A stretch of DNA of 64,000 bases from NCBI GenBank assembly GCA_013215385.1, contig JABSOY010000009.1, forward strand, positions 124,001 through 188,000, read 5' to 3'. Of the stretch, positions 8,818 through 18,747 are shown piece after piece; within the stretch, counting starts at the first letter, position 1; each line of letters starts with the position of its first letter. The notes beneath the pieces were generated by a model that saw nothing but the letters and a program-made list of their open reading frames with translations, searched no databases and had not been told where the DNA came from. Source of the DNA: Colwellia sp. GTDB taxonomy: Bacteria > Pseudomonadota > Gammaproteobacteria > Enterobacterales > Alteromonadaceae. Position numbers and translations under genes: made by a program.

Positions 8818-11394
8818 TTAATCGCTTACTGAGGTACTAAAGGCTTTAGCAAAAAACAAGCTGTTTGCCAATACTTTAGCACTGCCTAACCAGTAACCTC
8901 TAAACGTTAGATTATCACTACTAGCAATTACTCGTCCGCGGCCACGATTATGCGCCACGATAGCTGACGTATGTGCTATTCGGTTAACCATATTTTGATC
9001 AGCATAACCACTTAACAAAGGTGCAGCGCTATATTTCGCTAGCGCAAGAAAAGGCTTAGAAGTATGTTGCATGATCAATGTACTATTACGAAATAAAGGT
9101 AAATTACTGTCTGTATAGCCATAAGCTAATGGATGTGAAGTATCGAGTTCCGACTGAAAAATAGCACCTGCAATACGTTTTCTCCCTGCCAATTTTTCTT
9201 TATCTTGATACTGTAAATTTTCACTATCAAATAATTGTTCTAATTCTCCTTTACTGACAAATTTCATCGCTAACATTTCATGTTCAGACAACCATTTGGC
9301 GCCACGTTTTTGTCCAAAGATAACGCCGCCACTTTTCAGCCAAGTATCTACTTTATTCGCAGCAGTTTTTCCTAACGCGCTGTATTTACCATCAACCATG
9401 ACAATATGGCTATAAGTACTTAAATCTATTTTTACTAAGCGTTGTTGTTCAACCACGGTGACAGGAATAGATAGGGTATCATCTAAATAAAATAGCACTT
9501 CTGCGCTTTCATATTGAGAAACGCCTTTGCCGCCCACTAATAAAACCTTTACCGGCTTTAATAGACGGAAAGAACCACTACCAATATCAATACCTTTTAT
9601 CGTTAACCCTGTATTTAGACGACTAAGCGGAATATCAATTTCATCACTATTTTTTACCAAAATATCGCGCCAGTTTTTTACTGTTTGAATACCGGCAGGA
9701 ATAATCACCGAACCTCGGGCAAAGTTCTTAGTTTGTCTGCCTTTATCAGTCGACAAACGAGCAGAAAATGATTTGGTAGCAACTTTTGCTTTTATGCCGC
9801 TGTTTAATAATTTATTTAATAGTTTAGGTGATAAAAAATGATGCCATTCAAAAGCATATGCATAAGCTTGTTCTGTGGGCTTGATATAAGATGCTATTTT
9901 TGTCGCTTTTTTCCAAGGTGCCTTAGCTAGTTTAAGTCCCCAGGTTCGCCCTACTTCAAAAAAATCAATATCCATTGCCAGTGGCATTGTCCAGCCAGAA
10001 ACATCATAAAAGGTATTATCTTGAAATTGGCTTTGTTGCGAAAAAAGCGCCTTAATGACCCGATACTGACGCTGCTCTAAAGGAATGTAATAACTATCAG
10101 ACTTTGCATAAATAACACCGTCTAAACGGAAGTCATCTTCAAGTGGAAACACCTGAATTTGATGCTGCTTTAGTTTATCAAGCAAAGTATTTAGACGATA
10201 CTTATCATATTTTTCATGCAGTAAATAGCCGCTAAACTTCTCATTGTCTGCAAGTTTTGCCGATTCTTTATAAAAATTTTGTTGGTATTCAAGCAGTTTA
10301 TTTTTATTTTTCCAAGCACCCTTAATGGTAGAAAGTGAGGTTAACACATGATTTTGAATACCAAATTCAAAAGTCAGTAATCCATTATCACTCTCTTGTT
10401 GCAAGCCTCGACTGCTTGCTTGTTCAAATAAAATACCGACGCCGCCGTTAATATCAGGATAAGTCGAGCCTTTACCATAATAAAAGTCATCGAAACTTTC
10501 TTGGCTGTAATAAAGGCGATTATCATTATCCAACGCCTCTGCGTGATAAGTGGCTAAAAGCTGAGTTAATTCTGTATTTTTACTAGAAGTTAATGGATGG
10601 GTGCGTGTCGGAATACCTGGTTGAAAAAAGTAACTACCATTGGCACCCATTTCATGAAAGTCACCTAAGACATGTGGTTGATACTGGTGGTAATACGCTA
10701 ACCTATGCTGGCTCTCTTTTTGTGAAAGCAGTAACCAATCGCGATTAAGATCAAAACCGAAATGGTTGGTACGGCCGGTTAACCAACCTTGATGATGTTC
10801 GATATGGTTCGGATCTGCATTAATAGTGCTACCGCGATGAGTGTTCACCCACTGAACAAATTTGTCCATACCGTCTGGATTAATGCTGGGCTCAATAACA
10901 ATAATGGTATTTTCTAGCATTTGTTGTATTTCAGCGCTCTCGCTTGCGGCTAAATGATACGCCACCACCATAGCTGCATTTGCGCCACTAATTTCGTCTC
11001 CGTGTACACTGTAACCAAGCCAAATAACCAAAGGTTGAGTGGAATTTCCAGCTTCGTTATGCGTTTTCCTATTCGCTAAAATAGCATCTAAATTGCTTAA
11101 ATTATCTTTTGACGAAATGGTTAATAAAACTTGCTGACGTAACTCTTGAGTTTGCCCAATAGTTGTCAGTTTAATACGCTCAGAGTTGCTCGCTAATGCC
11201 TGCATATATTTAAGTAGTTGGTCGTGGCGCGGATGGCGAACACCGATTTCAAAGCCTAAACTACTTTCTGGCGTTGGTACAGCTTGCTTATATGGATGAT
11301 CAACCGGTAAATATTCGTGTACTTTTGCCGCATGGCTTAATAGTGGCAGAAGAAAAAATCCGGCTAATACAGTTAACAATAATCGGTGCAGCAT
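8818..11394 (-). CDS. Secreted M14-family zinc carboxypeptidase-like protein
   Basis: Signal peptide from the internal Met 'MLHRLLLTVLAGFFLLPLLSHA'; 'GYSVHGDEISGANA' HxxE and 'GDFHEMGANGSYFF'. Confidence 0.85.
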   Translation of the reverse strand: MLHRLLLTVLAGFFLLPLLSHAAKVHEYLPVDHPYKQAVPTPESSLGFEIGVRHPRHDQLLKYMQALASNSERIKLTTIGQTQELRQQVLLTISSKDNLSNLDAILANRKTHNEAGNSTQPLVIWLGYSVHGDEISGANAAMVVAYHLAASESAEIQQMLENTIIVIEPSINPDGMDKFVQWVNTHRGSTINADPNHIEHHQGWLTGRTNHFGFDLNRDWLLLSQKESQHRLAYYHQYQPHVLGDFHEMGANGSYFFQPGIPTRTHPLTSSKNTELTQLLATYHAEALDNDNRLYYSQESFDDFYYGKGSTYPDINGGVGILFEQASSRGLQQESDNGLLTFEFGIQNHVLTSLSTIKGAWKNKNKLLEYQQNFYKESAKLADNEKFSGYLLHEKYDKYRLNTLLDKLKQHQIQVFPLEDDFRLDGVIYAKSDSYYIPLEQRQYRVIKALFSQQSQFQDNTFYDVSGWTMPLAMDIDFFEVGRTWGLKLAKAPWKKATKIASYIKPTEQAYAYAFEWHHFLSPKLLNKLLNSGIKAKVATKSFSARLSTDKGRQTKNFARGSVIIPAGIQTVKNWRDILVKNSDEIDIPLSRLNTGLTIKGIDIGSGSFRLLKPVKVLLVGGKGVSQYESAEVLFYLDDTLSIPVTVVEQQRLVKIDLSTYSHIVMVDGKYSALGKTAANKVDTWLKSGGVIFGQKRGAKWLSEHEMLAMKFVSKGELEQLFDSENLQYQDKEKLAGRKRIAGAIFQSELDTSHPLAYGYTDSNLPLFRNSTLIMQHTSKPFLALAKYSAAPLLSGYADQNMVNRIAHTSAIVAHNRGRGRVIASSDNLTFRGYWLGSAKVLANSLFFAKAFSTSVSD

Positions 11395-11628
11395 AAGTGA
11401 GTCTCTTGAAATTAGTCGGAATAAAATAGCAAAATCTATTAACTCACACCAGAATAACACAAGATTATTATTATATTGGCTGTTAGCTTGCTCATTCAAA
11501 ATGGAATATGGGATTTAGTTGATGTGACTGGCTGATGGATATATAGATTAGCCTTGGACCAAAAGGCTATTACATCTTACAAGATGACATAACAGCCCAA
11601 GTAAAAATATCGAAAAAACTTTATAATT

Positions 11629-12756
11629 TTATAATTTAAAATACTCACTAAAAACTTTATACAGTTCAGTGCCTTGGTTAACACTCGCCGAGGCAAAATG
11701 TAAAATAGGGATCACTTCTTTATCGAGAGAAATATAATGTAGCGGATCGCCATCACCATAATTGTCCATACGAAGAATTCGTGCTAAAGGTTCACCTGCC
11801 GCTAATGGTTTGCCAAATTCAGCAAGATAATCAACCATGCCGCCCATGGGTGAATAAAAGGCTTTGTAATCTTTTAAATAACAAGCATAACGAGTCATCG
11901 TTTGGGGTTGGTATTCAGTGGTACTGATCACCTTCTTATGTTGTAAATAATTCATGATACTTTTTGCATCGTCTAAAGCGACATCAAGATCAATTTGTTC
12001 TTGGGAACCTAATTCAACAGTAAAGCTTTCTTTATTGGTTGCTTCATCGCTGATTGAAAACTCAATGCCTAGCTCGGCAAACGCTTCTTGTAACGACCAC
12101 CAAGGGCAAAATGTTGCTTCGTCTAACGCGCCGTCAAAATCATTAGGGATAAGTAACGTATGCGGAATATCAAAATATTGCGCACTGTCTTGTGCGTATT
12201 CAGGGCAATACAAATGTTTGCTTGAAATGGGTCCGGTGTGTAAGTCTAAAACAAAATCGGCTTGATGGGCTAAACGCTGTAACTGATAGGCAATACGTTG
12301 CCCAGTCGTTAAGCCATAAATATTATGCTCAAGCTTTTCTTCAATACTATTGATCATCAATTTTTTAAAATTAGTTTCGATAGTTTGATTGCTTTTGCCA
12401 ATGCACTCGCGCACAAAAGGTTTGATAATATCTGCATCGAAATGATACATACGGTTCCAATTTACCCCAGTGATAGGATCAAACCGCCCTAAAGTATACT
12501 CGCCGTTTTTATGATTACAGCCAACCGGGTTCGCATAAGGAACTAAAGTAATATCTCCGTTTATATTGGTATTTTTCAATAGTTCTAACAATTGAAAAAT
12601 AACCGCATTACCTTGTACTTCTGCACCATGCATATTCGCTTGAATATAAACACTCGGTGCTGCAGAGTCGCCCTTCAACCGATACACAGGAACAGTTAAA
12701 GTTGCACCACTGGCCATTTCACCAACATGCATTATTTCTTTTTTTACTTCATTCAT
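11629..12756 (-). CDS. Succinylglutamate desuccinylase/aspartoacylase (AstE/AspA)-family protein
   Basis: 'QANMHGAEVQGNAVIFQLLELL', 'NPVGCN', 'DLHTGP'; last gene of the dapA-dapD operon. Confidence 0.8.
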   Translation of the reverse strand: MNEVKKEIMHVGEMASGATLTVPVYRLKGDSAAPSVYIQANMHGAEVQGNAVIFQLLELLKNTNINGDITLVPYANPVGCNHKNGEYTLGRFDPITGVNWNRMYHFDADIIKPFVRECIGKSNQTIETNFKKLMINSIEEKLEHNIYGLTTGQRIAYQLQRLAHQADFVLDLHTGPISSKHLYCPEYAQDSAQYFDIPHTLLIPNDFDGALDEATFCPWWSLQEAFAELGIEFSISDEATNKESFTVELGSQEQIDLDVALDDAKSIMNYLQHKKVISTTEYQPQTMTRYACYLKDYKAFYSPMGGMVDYLAEFGKPLAAGEPLARILRMDNYGDGDPLHYISLDKEVIPILHFASASVNQGTELYKVFSEYFKL

Positions 12757-12794
12757 GAATTTTCACTTTTAACTTTTAATTTCTTAAAATGAAA

Positions 12795-14039
12795 TTATCT
12801 TAAATACCAATCAGCAGGTTGAGATGCTCTTACTTCTATTAATTTTCCTTGACTGAAAACATATTCTGCTGCGATATGATGACAAAGAAAAAACGGCATA
12901 CTTTCAGTAAAGCCATATGCTCCGCAAAAGCCGAAGATGAGCTGATCATGAACGGTGACATCTTTTGGCAAAGCCAGCTTCCCCAGCGTATCCATACTGG
13001 TACATAACGGACCATGAATATTAAAGAGTTGTTTTTCTTGTGCTGAAGCTCTAAGCAGATTTACCGGAAAAGGCTGTTCGGTGATCGCCGGGCGTAATAA
13101 GTGATTAATACCAGCCGCTAATACTAATTGCTCTTCGCCATAGTTCACTTTTTTATCAACAACAGGTACCACATAATAACCACATTCTGCCACAGCAAAA
13201 CGACCAAGCTCGAGCCATAATTCTTCAACACCCGCTTGCTGTTTTATTATCGCTAAATCCGCCAAGATTTGTGGCCAAGAAAGAGTCTCCCCCTCTTGTA
13301 AGTAATCAATTCCTAAACCACCACCTAAGTCTAATATTTTCAGTGGCATGCCTATAGCGTCAGCTAACCGCTTTAACGGCGGCACCATTTGTGACCACAG
13401 CGAAAACATTTTTTCATTACTGAGCATATTGCCCCACTGAAAAATATGTAAGCCGCACAGCTCAAGTTGAGCAAAGTCAGTCGCTTTTATTGTTTGCCAT
13501 TGCGCTACCGATAAACCGAATGGCGTTAGGCTATTGCCCCCTAATGGGTTTTTTTCGCCGTCTGGCCATTGTAGTTGTACGCGCAGTAAAACTTGCGGAA
13601 TTACGTTATTTTCGAGTGCTGCTTCATTCAACCAAATCAGTTGATTTAAGCTTTCTGCGACAAAAATATTAACACCCTGCTTAATAAACGCGGTTATTTG
13701 TGCTTTTGATTTAGCTGGCCCAGTGTTTAATATTCGTTCCGGAGCAATATCTTGCTGCAATACTTGGCTTAACTCGCCACTACTTGCGACATCAAAATTA
13801 AAACCCGCACTGTCTAAGGTTTGAATAATTTTAGACAATGGATTCGCTTTTACCGCAAACCAAAGTTTGATCACATCTTGACGTTGTAACTCGGCTAAGT
13901 GTGCTTTAAGCGCATCAAGATGATAAACAAAATATCCTTCTTGCTGCGCATTTTTTGGTTGCTGCTTTACTAACTCAGTGACTAATTCAATTGCCGAAGG
14001 CGAATCAAAACAACTAATAACCTTAACTAATTCAGACAT
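12795..14039 (-). CDS. PLP-dependent fold-III decarboxylase (diaminopimelate/ornithine decarboxylase family), atypical LysA-like
   Basis: 'WFAVKANPLSKI', 'ILDLGGGLGIDY', 'ELGRFAVAECGYYV', 'GPLCTSMDTLGK'; operon with dapD and dapA. Confidence 0.8.
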   Translation of the reverse strand: MSELVKVISCFDSPSAIELVTELVKQQPKNAQQEGYFVYHLDALKAHLAELQRQDVIKLWFAVKANPLSKIIQTLDSAGFNFDVASSGELSQVLQQDIAPERILNTGPAKSKAQITAFIKQGVNIFVAESLNQLIWLNEAALENNVIPQVLLRVQLQWPDGEKNPLGGNSLTPFGLSVAQWQTIKATDFAQLELCGLHIFQWGNMLSNEKMFSLWSQMVPPLKRLADAIGMPLKILDLGGGLGIDYLQEGETLSWPQILADLAIIKQQAGVEELWLELGRFAVAECGYYVVPVVDKKVNYGEEQLVLAAGINHLLRPAITEQPFPVNLLRASAQEKQLFNIHGPLCTSMDTLGKLALPKDVTVHDQLIFGFCGAYGFTESMPFFLCHHIAAEYVFSQGKLIEVRASQPADWYLR

Positions 14040-14085
14040 TAATATTCCTGATTTATTGTTAATACTTAATGAACTAATCTATTTA

Positions 14086-14835
14086 CTAGCGTAAAAGTGA
14101 TTCTAATTCTAATGAAGCATTACTTTTTTCGTCACGATATTTAACAATCAAAGCACAAGCCATATTTAAGCCTTGCGCTTTTGCCCATTCGCCAGCAACT
14201 GGGCGAGTACCAGGCACAACGATAGCAAGTTCAGGAATATCAGCGCCTTTTTCAAGCATCACTTCGTTAACACAATCATAAACAGGCACCGAAGCAGACA
14301 ATGAAACACCCGGCGCTAGTACTGCACCTTTTTTCACCACGATACCTTCAACAATCACTACGCCAGCACTTAAAAAAGCGCCGTCTTCAATAATAACTGG
14401 GCTTGCACCAACAGGTTCTAATACACCACCAATTTGCACGGCGGCTGAAACATGCACATTTTTACCTATTTGTGCGCATGAACCAATCAAAGCATGGCTA
14501 TCAACCATAGTGCCGGTATCAACAAAAGCACCTACATTGATGTAGGCAGGTGGCATGATAATAACGCCAGCAGCAACATGAGCGCCACGGCGAACCGATG
14601 AACCACCAGGTACTAAACGCACTTTATCGTCAGCGGTAAATTCACGCGCAGGTAAGTTATGCTTATCAACAAAGCCTTTATAAATGCCGTCAAAAGCAAT
14701 ATTTTCTCCTGCTTTAAATGCCGATAATATTGCTTCTTTAACTTCAACATTGGCGTGCCAGTTACCTTGTTCGTCTTGGTTTGCTGCTCTGACTGTACCT
14801 GCTTCTAATTGTGTTAATGTTTCTTGCCAATTCAT
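14086..14835 (-). CDS. dapD: 2,3,4,5-tetrahydropyridine-2,6-dicarboxylate N-succinyltransferase-type acyltransferase
   Basis: Left-handed beta-helix hexapeptides; 'VRRGAHVAAGVIIMPPAYINVGAFVDTGTMVDSHALIGSCAQIGKNVHVSAAVQIGGVLEP'. Confidence 0.92.
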   Translation of the reverse strand: MNWQETLTQLEAGTVRAANQDEQGNWHANVEVKEAILSAFKAGENIAFDGIYKGFVDKHNLPAREFTADDKVRLVPGGSSVRRGAHVAAGVIIMPPAYINVGAFVDTGTMVDSHALIGSCAQIGKNVHVSAAVQIGGVLEPVGASPVIIEDGAFLSAGVVIVEGIVVKKGAVLAPGVSLSASVPVYDCVNEVMLEKGADIPELAIVVPGTRPVAGEWAKAQGLNMACALIVKYRDEKSNASLELESLLR

Positions 14836-14870
14836 GATCTATTTCTCTTATTAAATTTTAAAGGAGTTAG

Positions 14871-15800
14871 TTAGCTTTGATTTTCAAGCCATTGATTAAT
14901 TAACTTATCTGACGCTAACAGCGAGTTGTTATCGATAAGCTCTAAATGAGTTAATGGCGCACGCAAGTGTGACGTTGCGATCATTTCTTTTTGATGCATT
15001 AGATTCTTAACGGGAATAGGGCTAGCCACCTGAAAGAGTTCATCTACAGCATTTTGCCAAAGCGGAAATAGTCCTTGAGTTTCACCGGCCAACGAGCGTT
15101 GAACGTATTTACGTGTGGCTTGTGGCCAAACATTACTACATACCGACACTAGGCCTTGTACGCCAGCTTGCGCTAAATACGGCATCATCGCGTCTTCCCC
15201 ACTAAACAAAGCGATGTCTGGGCAATATTGACGATAAGCGAGTACCTGATTTAAGTCGCCACTCGCTTCTTTTAACGCCCAGCAATATGGATGATTTTGC
15301 ACGGCTTGTAGTGTTTCAACTGGAATTGAGACGCCGCTTCGTGAAGGTACGTTATATAACATGCAGGGGAATTTAGCGGCATCGAGTAAAGCGCGAAACC
15401 ATTGAGTTTGCCCAACCACACCGGGTTTGGCATAAATAGGGCTACCCAGTAGATAAGCTGAAATAGGTAATTTATTACATGTGTTTACCCAATTAATTTG
15501 TTCGGTTAAGTGATAACCACCCACGGCAACCATTAACGGTGCCTTAAGTGATAACTGACAAACAAATTCAACAATATTAAGCTGTTCTTGTAAGGTTAAC
15601 GCTAGGCCTTCACCTGTACTTCCTAAAAGCACAATGCCATTGTTGGCATCAGACTGTTTAATAGCGAGTTTTTTTAAACTGGGAAAATCGATATCACCAC
15701 AGTCTAATAATGGAGTGATTAAGGCCGTCCACAAGATAGTGTCGTTCAGCGTTGTGCTAACGTTTTGATGGGATTTTTCTGAAAATTTTATTTGATTCAT
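14871..15800 (-). CDS. dapA: 4-hydroxy-tetrahydrodipicolinate synthase
   Basis: 'GSTGEG', 'YNVPSRSG', 'ALKEASGD' Schiff-base lysine; first gene after the lysine riboswitch. Confidence 0.88.
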   Translation of the reverse strand: MNQIKFSEKSHQNVSTTLNDTILWTALITPLLDCGDIDFPSLKKLAIKQSDANNGIVLLGSTGEGLALTLQEQLNIVEFVCQLSLKAPLMVAVGGYHLTEQINWVNTCNKLPISAYLLGSPIYAKPGVVGQTQWFRALLDAAKFPCMLYNVPSRSGVSIPVETLQAVQNHPYCWALKEASGDLNQVLAYRQYCPDIALFSGEDAMMPYLAQAGVQGLVSVCSNVWPQATRKYVQRSLAGETQGLFPLWQNAVDELFQVASPIPVKNLMHQKEMIATSHLRAPLTHLELIDNNSLLASDKLINQWLENQS

Positions 15801-15829
15801 TTCTCTCGAACTCTATTCGTTCGGAGAAC
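15801..15829 (-). promoter_or_regulatory. SD-sequestering hairpin of the dapA leader (TTCTCCGAAC...GTTCG-a-GAGAA)
   Basis: Inverted repeat immediately 5' of the dapA ATG encloses the GAGA Shine-Dalgarno. Confidence 0.6.
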
Positions 15830-15891
15830 TTTTAGGCGTTTGCATCAGCCTAAATATTTATCACGGTAGTGGGGATATTTAGGCTGTACAA

Positions 15892-16062
15892 AGGCCAGAA
15901 GCTCTCCACCAAGTTGGTGACAATTGCTAGGATTCAACCCAAACAACCGGCAAGTAAATCATCAAAATTTTACTTACCTCGGCATTAATCCCCCTCGTTA
16001 TCAATCAATAGAGTTTGATCTCTTTATGATAACTACCTGGTTAATGCTCCTCTTCTGACCCT
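15892..16062 (-). promoter_or_regulatory. Lysine riboswitch (L-box) aptamer
   Basis: Minus strand reads 'GGTCAGAAGAGGAGCATTAACCAGGTAGT...GAGGGGGATTAATGCCGAGGTAAG...GGGTTGAATCCTAGCAATTGTCACCAACTTGGTGGAGAGCTTCTGGCC'. These are the L-box conserved blocks, with P1 closing TCAGAAG/CTTCTGG. Confidence 0.95.
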
Positions 16063-16121
16063 TTTTCATTAAGCTATCGCTTGTTAAAAACAAAGCAATA
16101 GCTTTTATCGAATTAGGACAA

Positions 16122-16150
16122 CGGCATTAGAACATTTATTCTAATGCCGA
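16122..16150. terminator. Hairpin CGGCATTAGAA-catttat-TTCTAATGCCG downstream of the DsbA-like gene
   Basis: 11-bp perfect inverted repeat. Confidence 0.4.
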
Positions 16151-16182
16151 GTCAATAAACGTCTAAACGGATATAGTATATG

Positions 16183-17454
16183 TTATGAAGCAATAATCGT
16201 TTGTTCAATTTGTACCAAGCGGTCTTGTCCCCAACAAGCGACATTTTTAAAACGAAAACAAGGCGCCCCCCACAAACCTAAGCTATTGATAGTACTTTGG
16301 TTGCAGTCAGACCACTGTTGCCAATCGTGCTCATTGTTGTATTTCAGCGCCGCTTCGTAACTAAAATTATGCTTTTCACACAAAGACTTGATTACTGGCA
16401 CCTGCGATAAATCTAAGCCTTCCACATAAATAGCGTTAAAAGCCGACTTTATAAAAGCTAAAGCTTCTCCTTGTTGCTCAGCAAAGGAGAATATTTGAAA
16501 AACATTAATGATCCCCTGTCCCAAAGGGTCTGCAATACCAGTAAAAGGGATATTAAGTTTTTTAGCTTCTCGGCTAGCATCAAAGACCACGTAACGTGCT
16601 TTGTTTTCTGTAATGGTTACCCCGCGCATAACAAGAGGTAGCAACAGTTTTATTTTAAGTGGCACTTGATAATGCTTACTGAGCTTTTCTGCTTGTAATA
16701 AACCAATATAAGAATATGGACTACGCAATGAAATAAAAGCTTCAATTGTATTGTTGTTTTTCTGATCAACTATATTTTTTTTATCAATAATTTCAGCAAA
16801 CATTAGACGGTTTTTTTGATAAAAAGGCTCGCTATCATCTTTTGCTAGCCCGAAAGTTCTCAAGCGTTTTTCTAAATGTTCAAGTCGGTCAATACCAACA
16901 AACCATTGTCCAGCGATAAAAATGGAAGCGGGTAGATAATGTCCCTTTTTAACCAACTGCAGTAAATTTTTAATCTGATAATTAATCACTGGCGTTGAGG
17001 CGCGATAATAATCATCGAATTCATTAAACCATGTTTGTTGAAAAAGTTGCCATGCGTTAGCTAATGTTTTGGGGCGTAATTGCCACATTTGCTGGCCGGT
17101 AAACAGTGATTCTTCAGTGGGTTGCTGAGTGATTTTTTTCAACTGATATTGTTCAGCAACAAAGTTGGCATCTTTTATTGCCCAACTATGCATGAGTTTG
17201 GGATCAATAGTTACACCAGGCACACTTTCATAAACCAAAAACAATTTGAATTGAATATTAAAGCGTTGCTCTAATTCCGGAAGTACTTGAATGAGCATAA
17301 AACTATGAGGATCGTTTAATGCTAGGTACACTTCAGCAATGGGTGTTGCACGAAACCAATTAGGTACGGTGAAATAACGAAGCTTTAATAACCATGCACG
17401 CTTATCACTACGAATTAACCTGACTTTAAACCAAGTCAGTATTTTAGTTAAAAT
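16183..17454 (-). CDS. DsbA-family/2-hydroxychromene-2-carboxylate isomerase-like protein (two thioredoxin-like halves); likely start is ATT at 17454
   Basis: Track ORF begins at GTG 17331. The frame stays open for 41 more codons (ILTKILTWFKVRLIRSDKRAWLLKLRYFTVPNWFRATPIAE) to an ATT preceded by AGGGAG-taagat. Confidence 0.65.
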   Translation of the reverse strand: MLTKILTWFKVRLIRSDKRAWLLKLRYFTVPNWFRATPIAEVYLALNDPHSFMLIQVLPELEQRFNIQFKLFLVYESVPGVTIDPKLMHSWAIKDANFVAEQYQLKKITQQPTEESLFTGQQMWQLRPKTLANAWQLFQQTWFNEFDDYYRASTPVINYQIKNLLQLVKKGHYLPASIFIAGQWFVGIDRLEHLEKRLRTFGLAKDDSEPFYQKNRLMFAEIIDKKNIVDQKNNNTIEAFISLRSPYSYIGLLQAEKLSKHYQVPLKIKLLLPLVMRGVTITENKARYVVFDASREAKKLNIPFTGIADPLGQGIINVFQIFSFAEQQGEALAFIKSAFNAIYVEGLDLSQVPVIKSLCEKHNFSYEAALKYNNEHDWQQWSDCNQSTINSLGLWGAPCFRFKNVACWGQDRLVQIEQTIIAS

Positions 17455-17653
17455 ATCTTACTCCCTATTTTGCTACTGAATTTACAAATAACTTTGTCAC
17501 CATTCTGACATGATAAAAATATTCACGTAGAATGGCCGTTATTATAACCATAACTGGCCGTTAAGCGTAGACAAATAAAGTGAATTTCTTTGTTGCAAAA
17601 CATATCTATTATTTTGAATAAGCTTTCTTTACCTCAACGACATTAATAAAAAT

Positions 17654-18700
17654 TTGAGAAAAATCTTGTTAGACAATATTAATCAATTACTGCTACGAAA
17701 TGATGATTTATTAAAAGCTAAATGTCCTTTATTAATCAATTTACCTGTGGATGATTTTTTTCAATCATATCAGACGCTGTATCCACAAGCAGAATTGACT
17801 TTTTACAATACCAACTACCAATGTCATCAACAAATAAGTCAGTTAACATTAGCAAAATCGACTAAGGTTTTTAGTGCAAGCTACAAAAGTGAAGTCAAAC
17901 ATGATCTAGTGATTATCCAATTTCCTAAAAGTAAGGCTGAATTAAGCTTTACTTTAGCAATGCTTGATACAGTCACCACACCAGACTGCTTAGTATTAAT
18001 TGTTGGTGAGAATAAAAGTGGTATAAAGTCGATTGTAAAACTTACCGCAAGCCGACTAAGCGACTGCGCTAAAGTTGATTCAGCTCGTCATTGCGTATTA
18101 TTTGCTGCGAACCTAATGCCACAGCAGGAAGCATTTGAGTTAGCAAAATGGCTCAAACCTTATTCGTTTTCAATAAATAACACCGAAGTAAAAGTCGTTG
18201 CTTTGCCTGGTGTATTTAGCCAGAAAGGTCTTGATATGGGTACTCAGGTTTTACTTGAAAACTTACCGAAGAAAATATATGGGGATATCTTAGACTTTGG
18301 CTGTGGGGCTGGAGTTATTGCTTGCTACTTAGGCAAGACTATACCTGGTATTCAGTTACATCTCCTGGATGTCAGTGCTTTGGCATTATATTCAGCGCAA
18401 GAAACGCTGAAACTTAATGGACTAACAGGTACTGTTTTCCCCTCGAATAGCCTGTCTGATGTTGAAGGTAAATACGACCAAGTTATTTCAAACCCCCCAT
18501 TTCATCAGGGACTAAAAACAAATTATCAAGCTACAGAAACGTTTCTTTCAAAAATAAAGCCCCATTTAAAAACAAAAGGTAAAGTCACTGTTGTTGCCAA
18601 TAGCTTTTTACGCTACCAACCAATAATGGAGCAAGCTATCGGCCATACCAAAATATTAGCTAAGCAAAAAGGGTTTTCGCTATACCATTGCTCTATATAA
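17654..18700 (+). CDS. rsmC: 16S rRNA (guanine1207-N2)-methyltransferase
   Basis: 'ILDFGCGAGVIACYLG', 'ISNPPFHQGLKT' NPPFH motif. Start is TTG (17654 or 17666). Confidence 0.92.
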   Translation: MRKILLDNINQLLLRNDDLLKAKCPLLINLPVDDFFQSYQTLYPQAELTFYNTNYQCHQQISQLTLAKSTKVFSASYKSEVKHDLVIIQFPKSKAELSFTLAMLDTVTTPDCLVLIVGENKSGIKSIVKLTASRLSDCAKVDSARHCVLFAANLMPQQEAFELAKWLKPYSFSINNTEVKVVALPGVFSQKGLDMGTQVLLENLPKKIYGDILDFGCGAGVIACYLGKTIPGIQLHLLDVSALALYSAQETLKLNGLTGTVFPSNSLSDVEGKYDQVISNPPFHQGLKTNYQATETFLSKIKPHLKTKGKVTVVANSFLRYQPIMEQAIGHTKILAKQKGFSLYHCSI

Positions 18701-18747
18701 TTCTGTAATAAAATTGCTCTATATATAAATTAAGTTACTATAAAACT

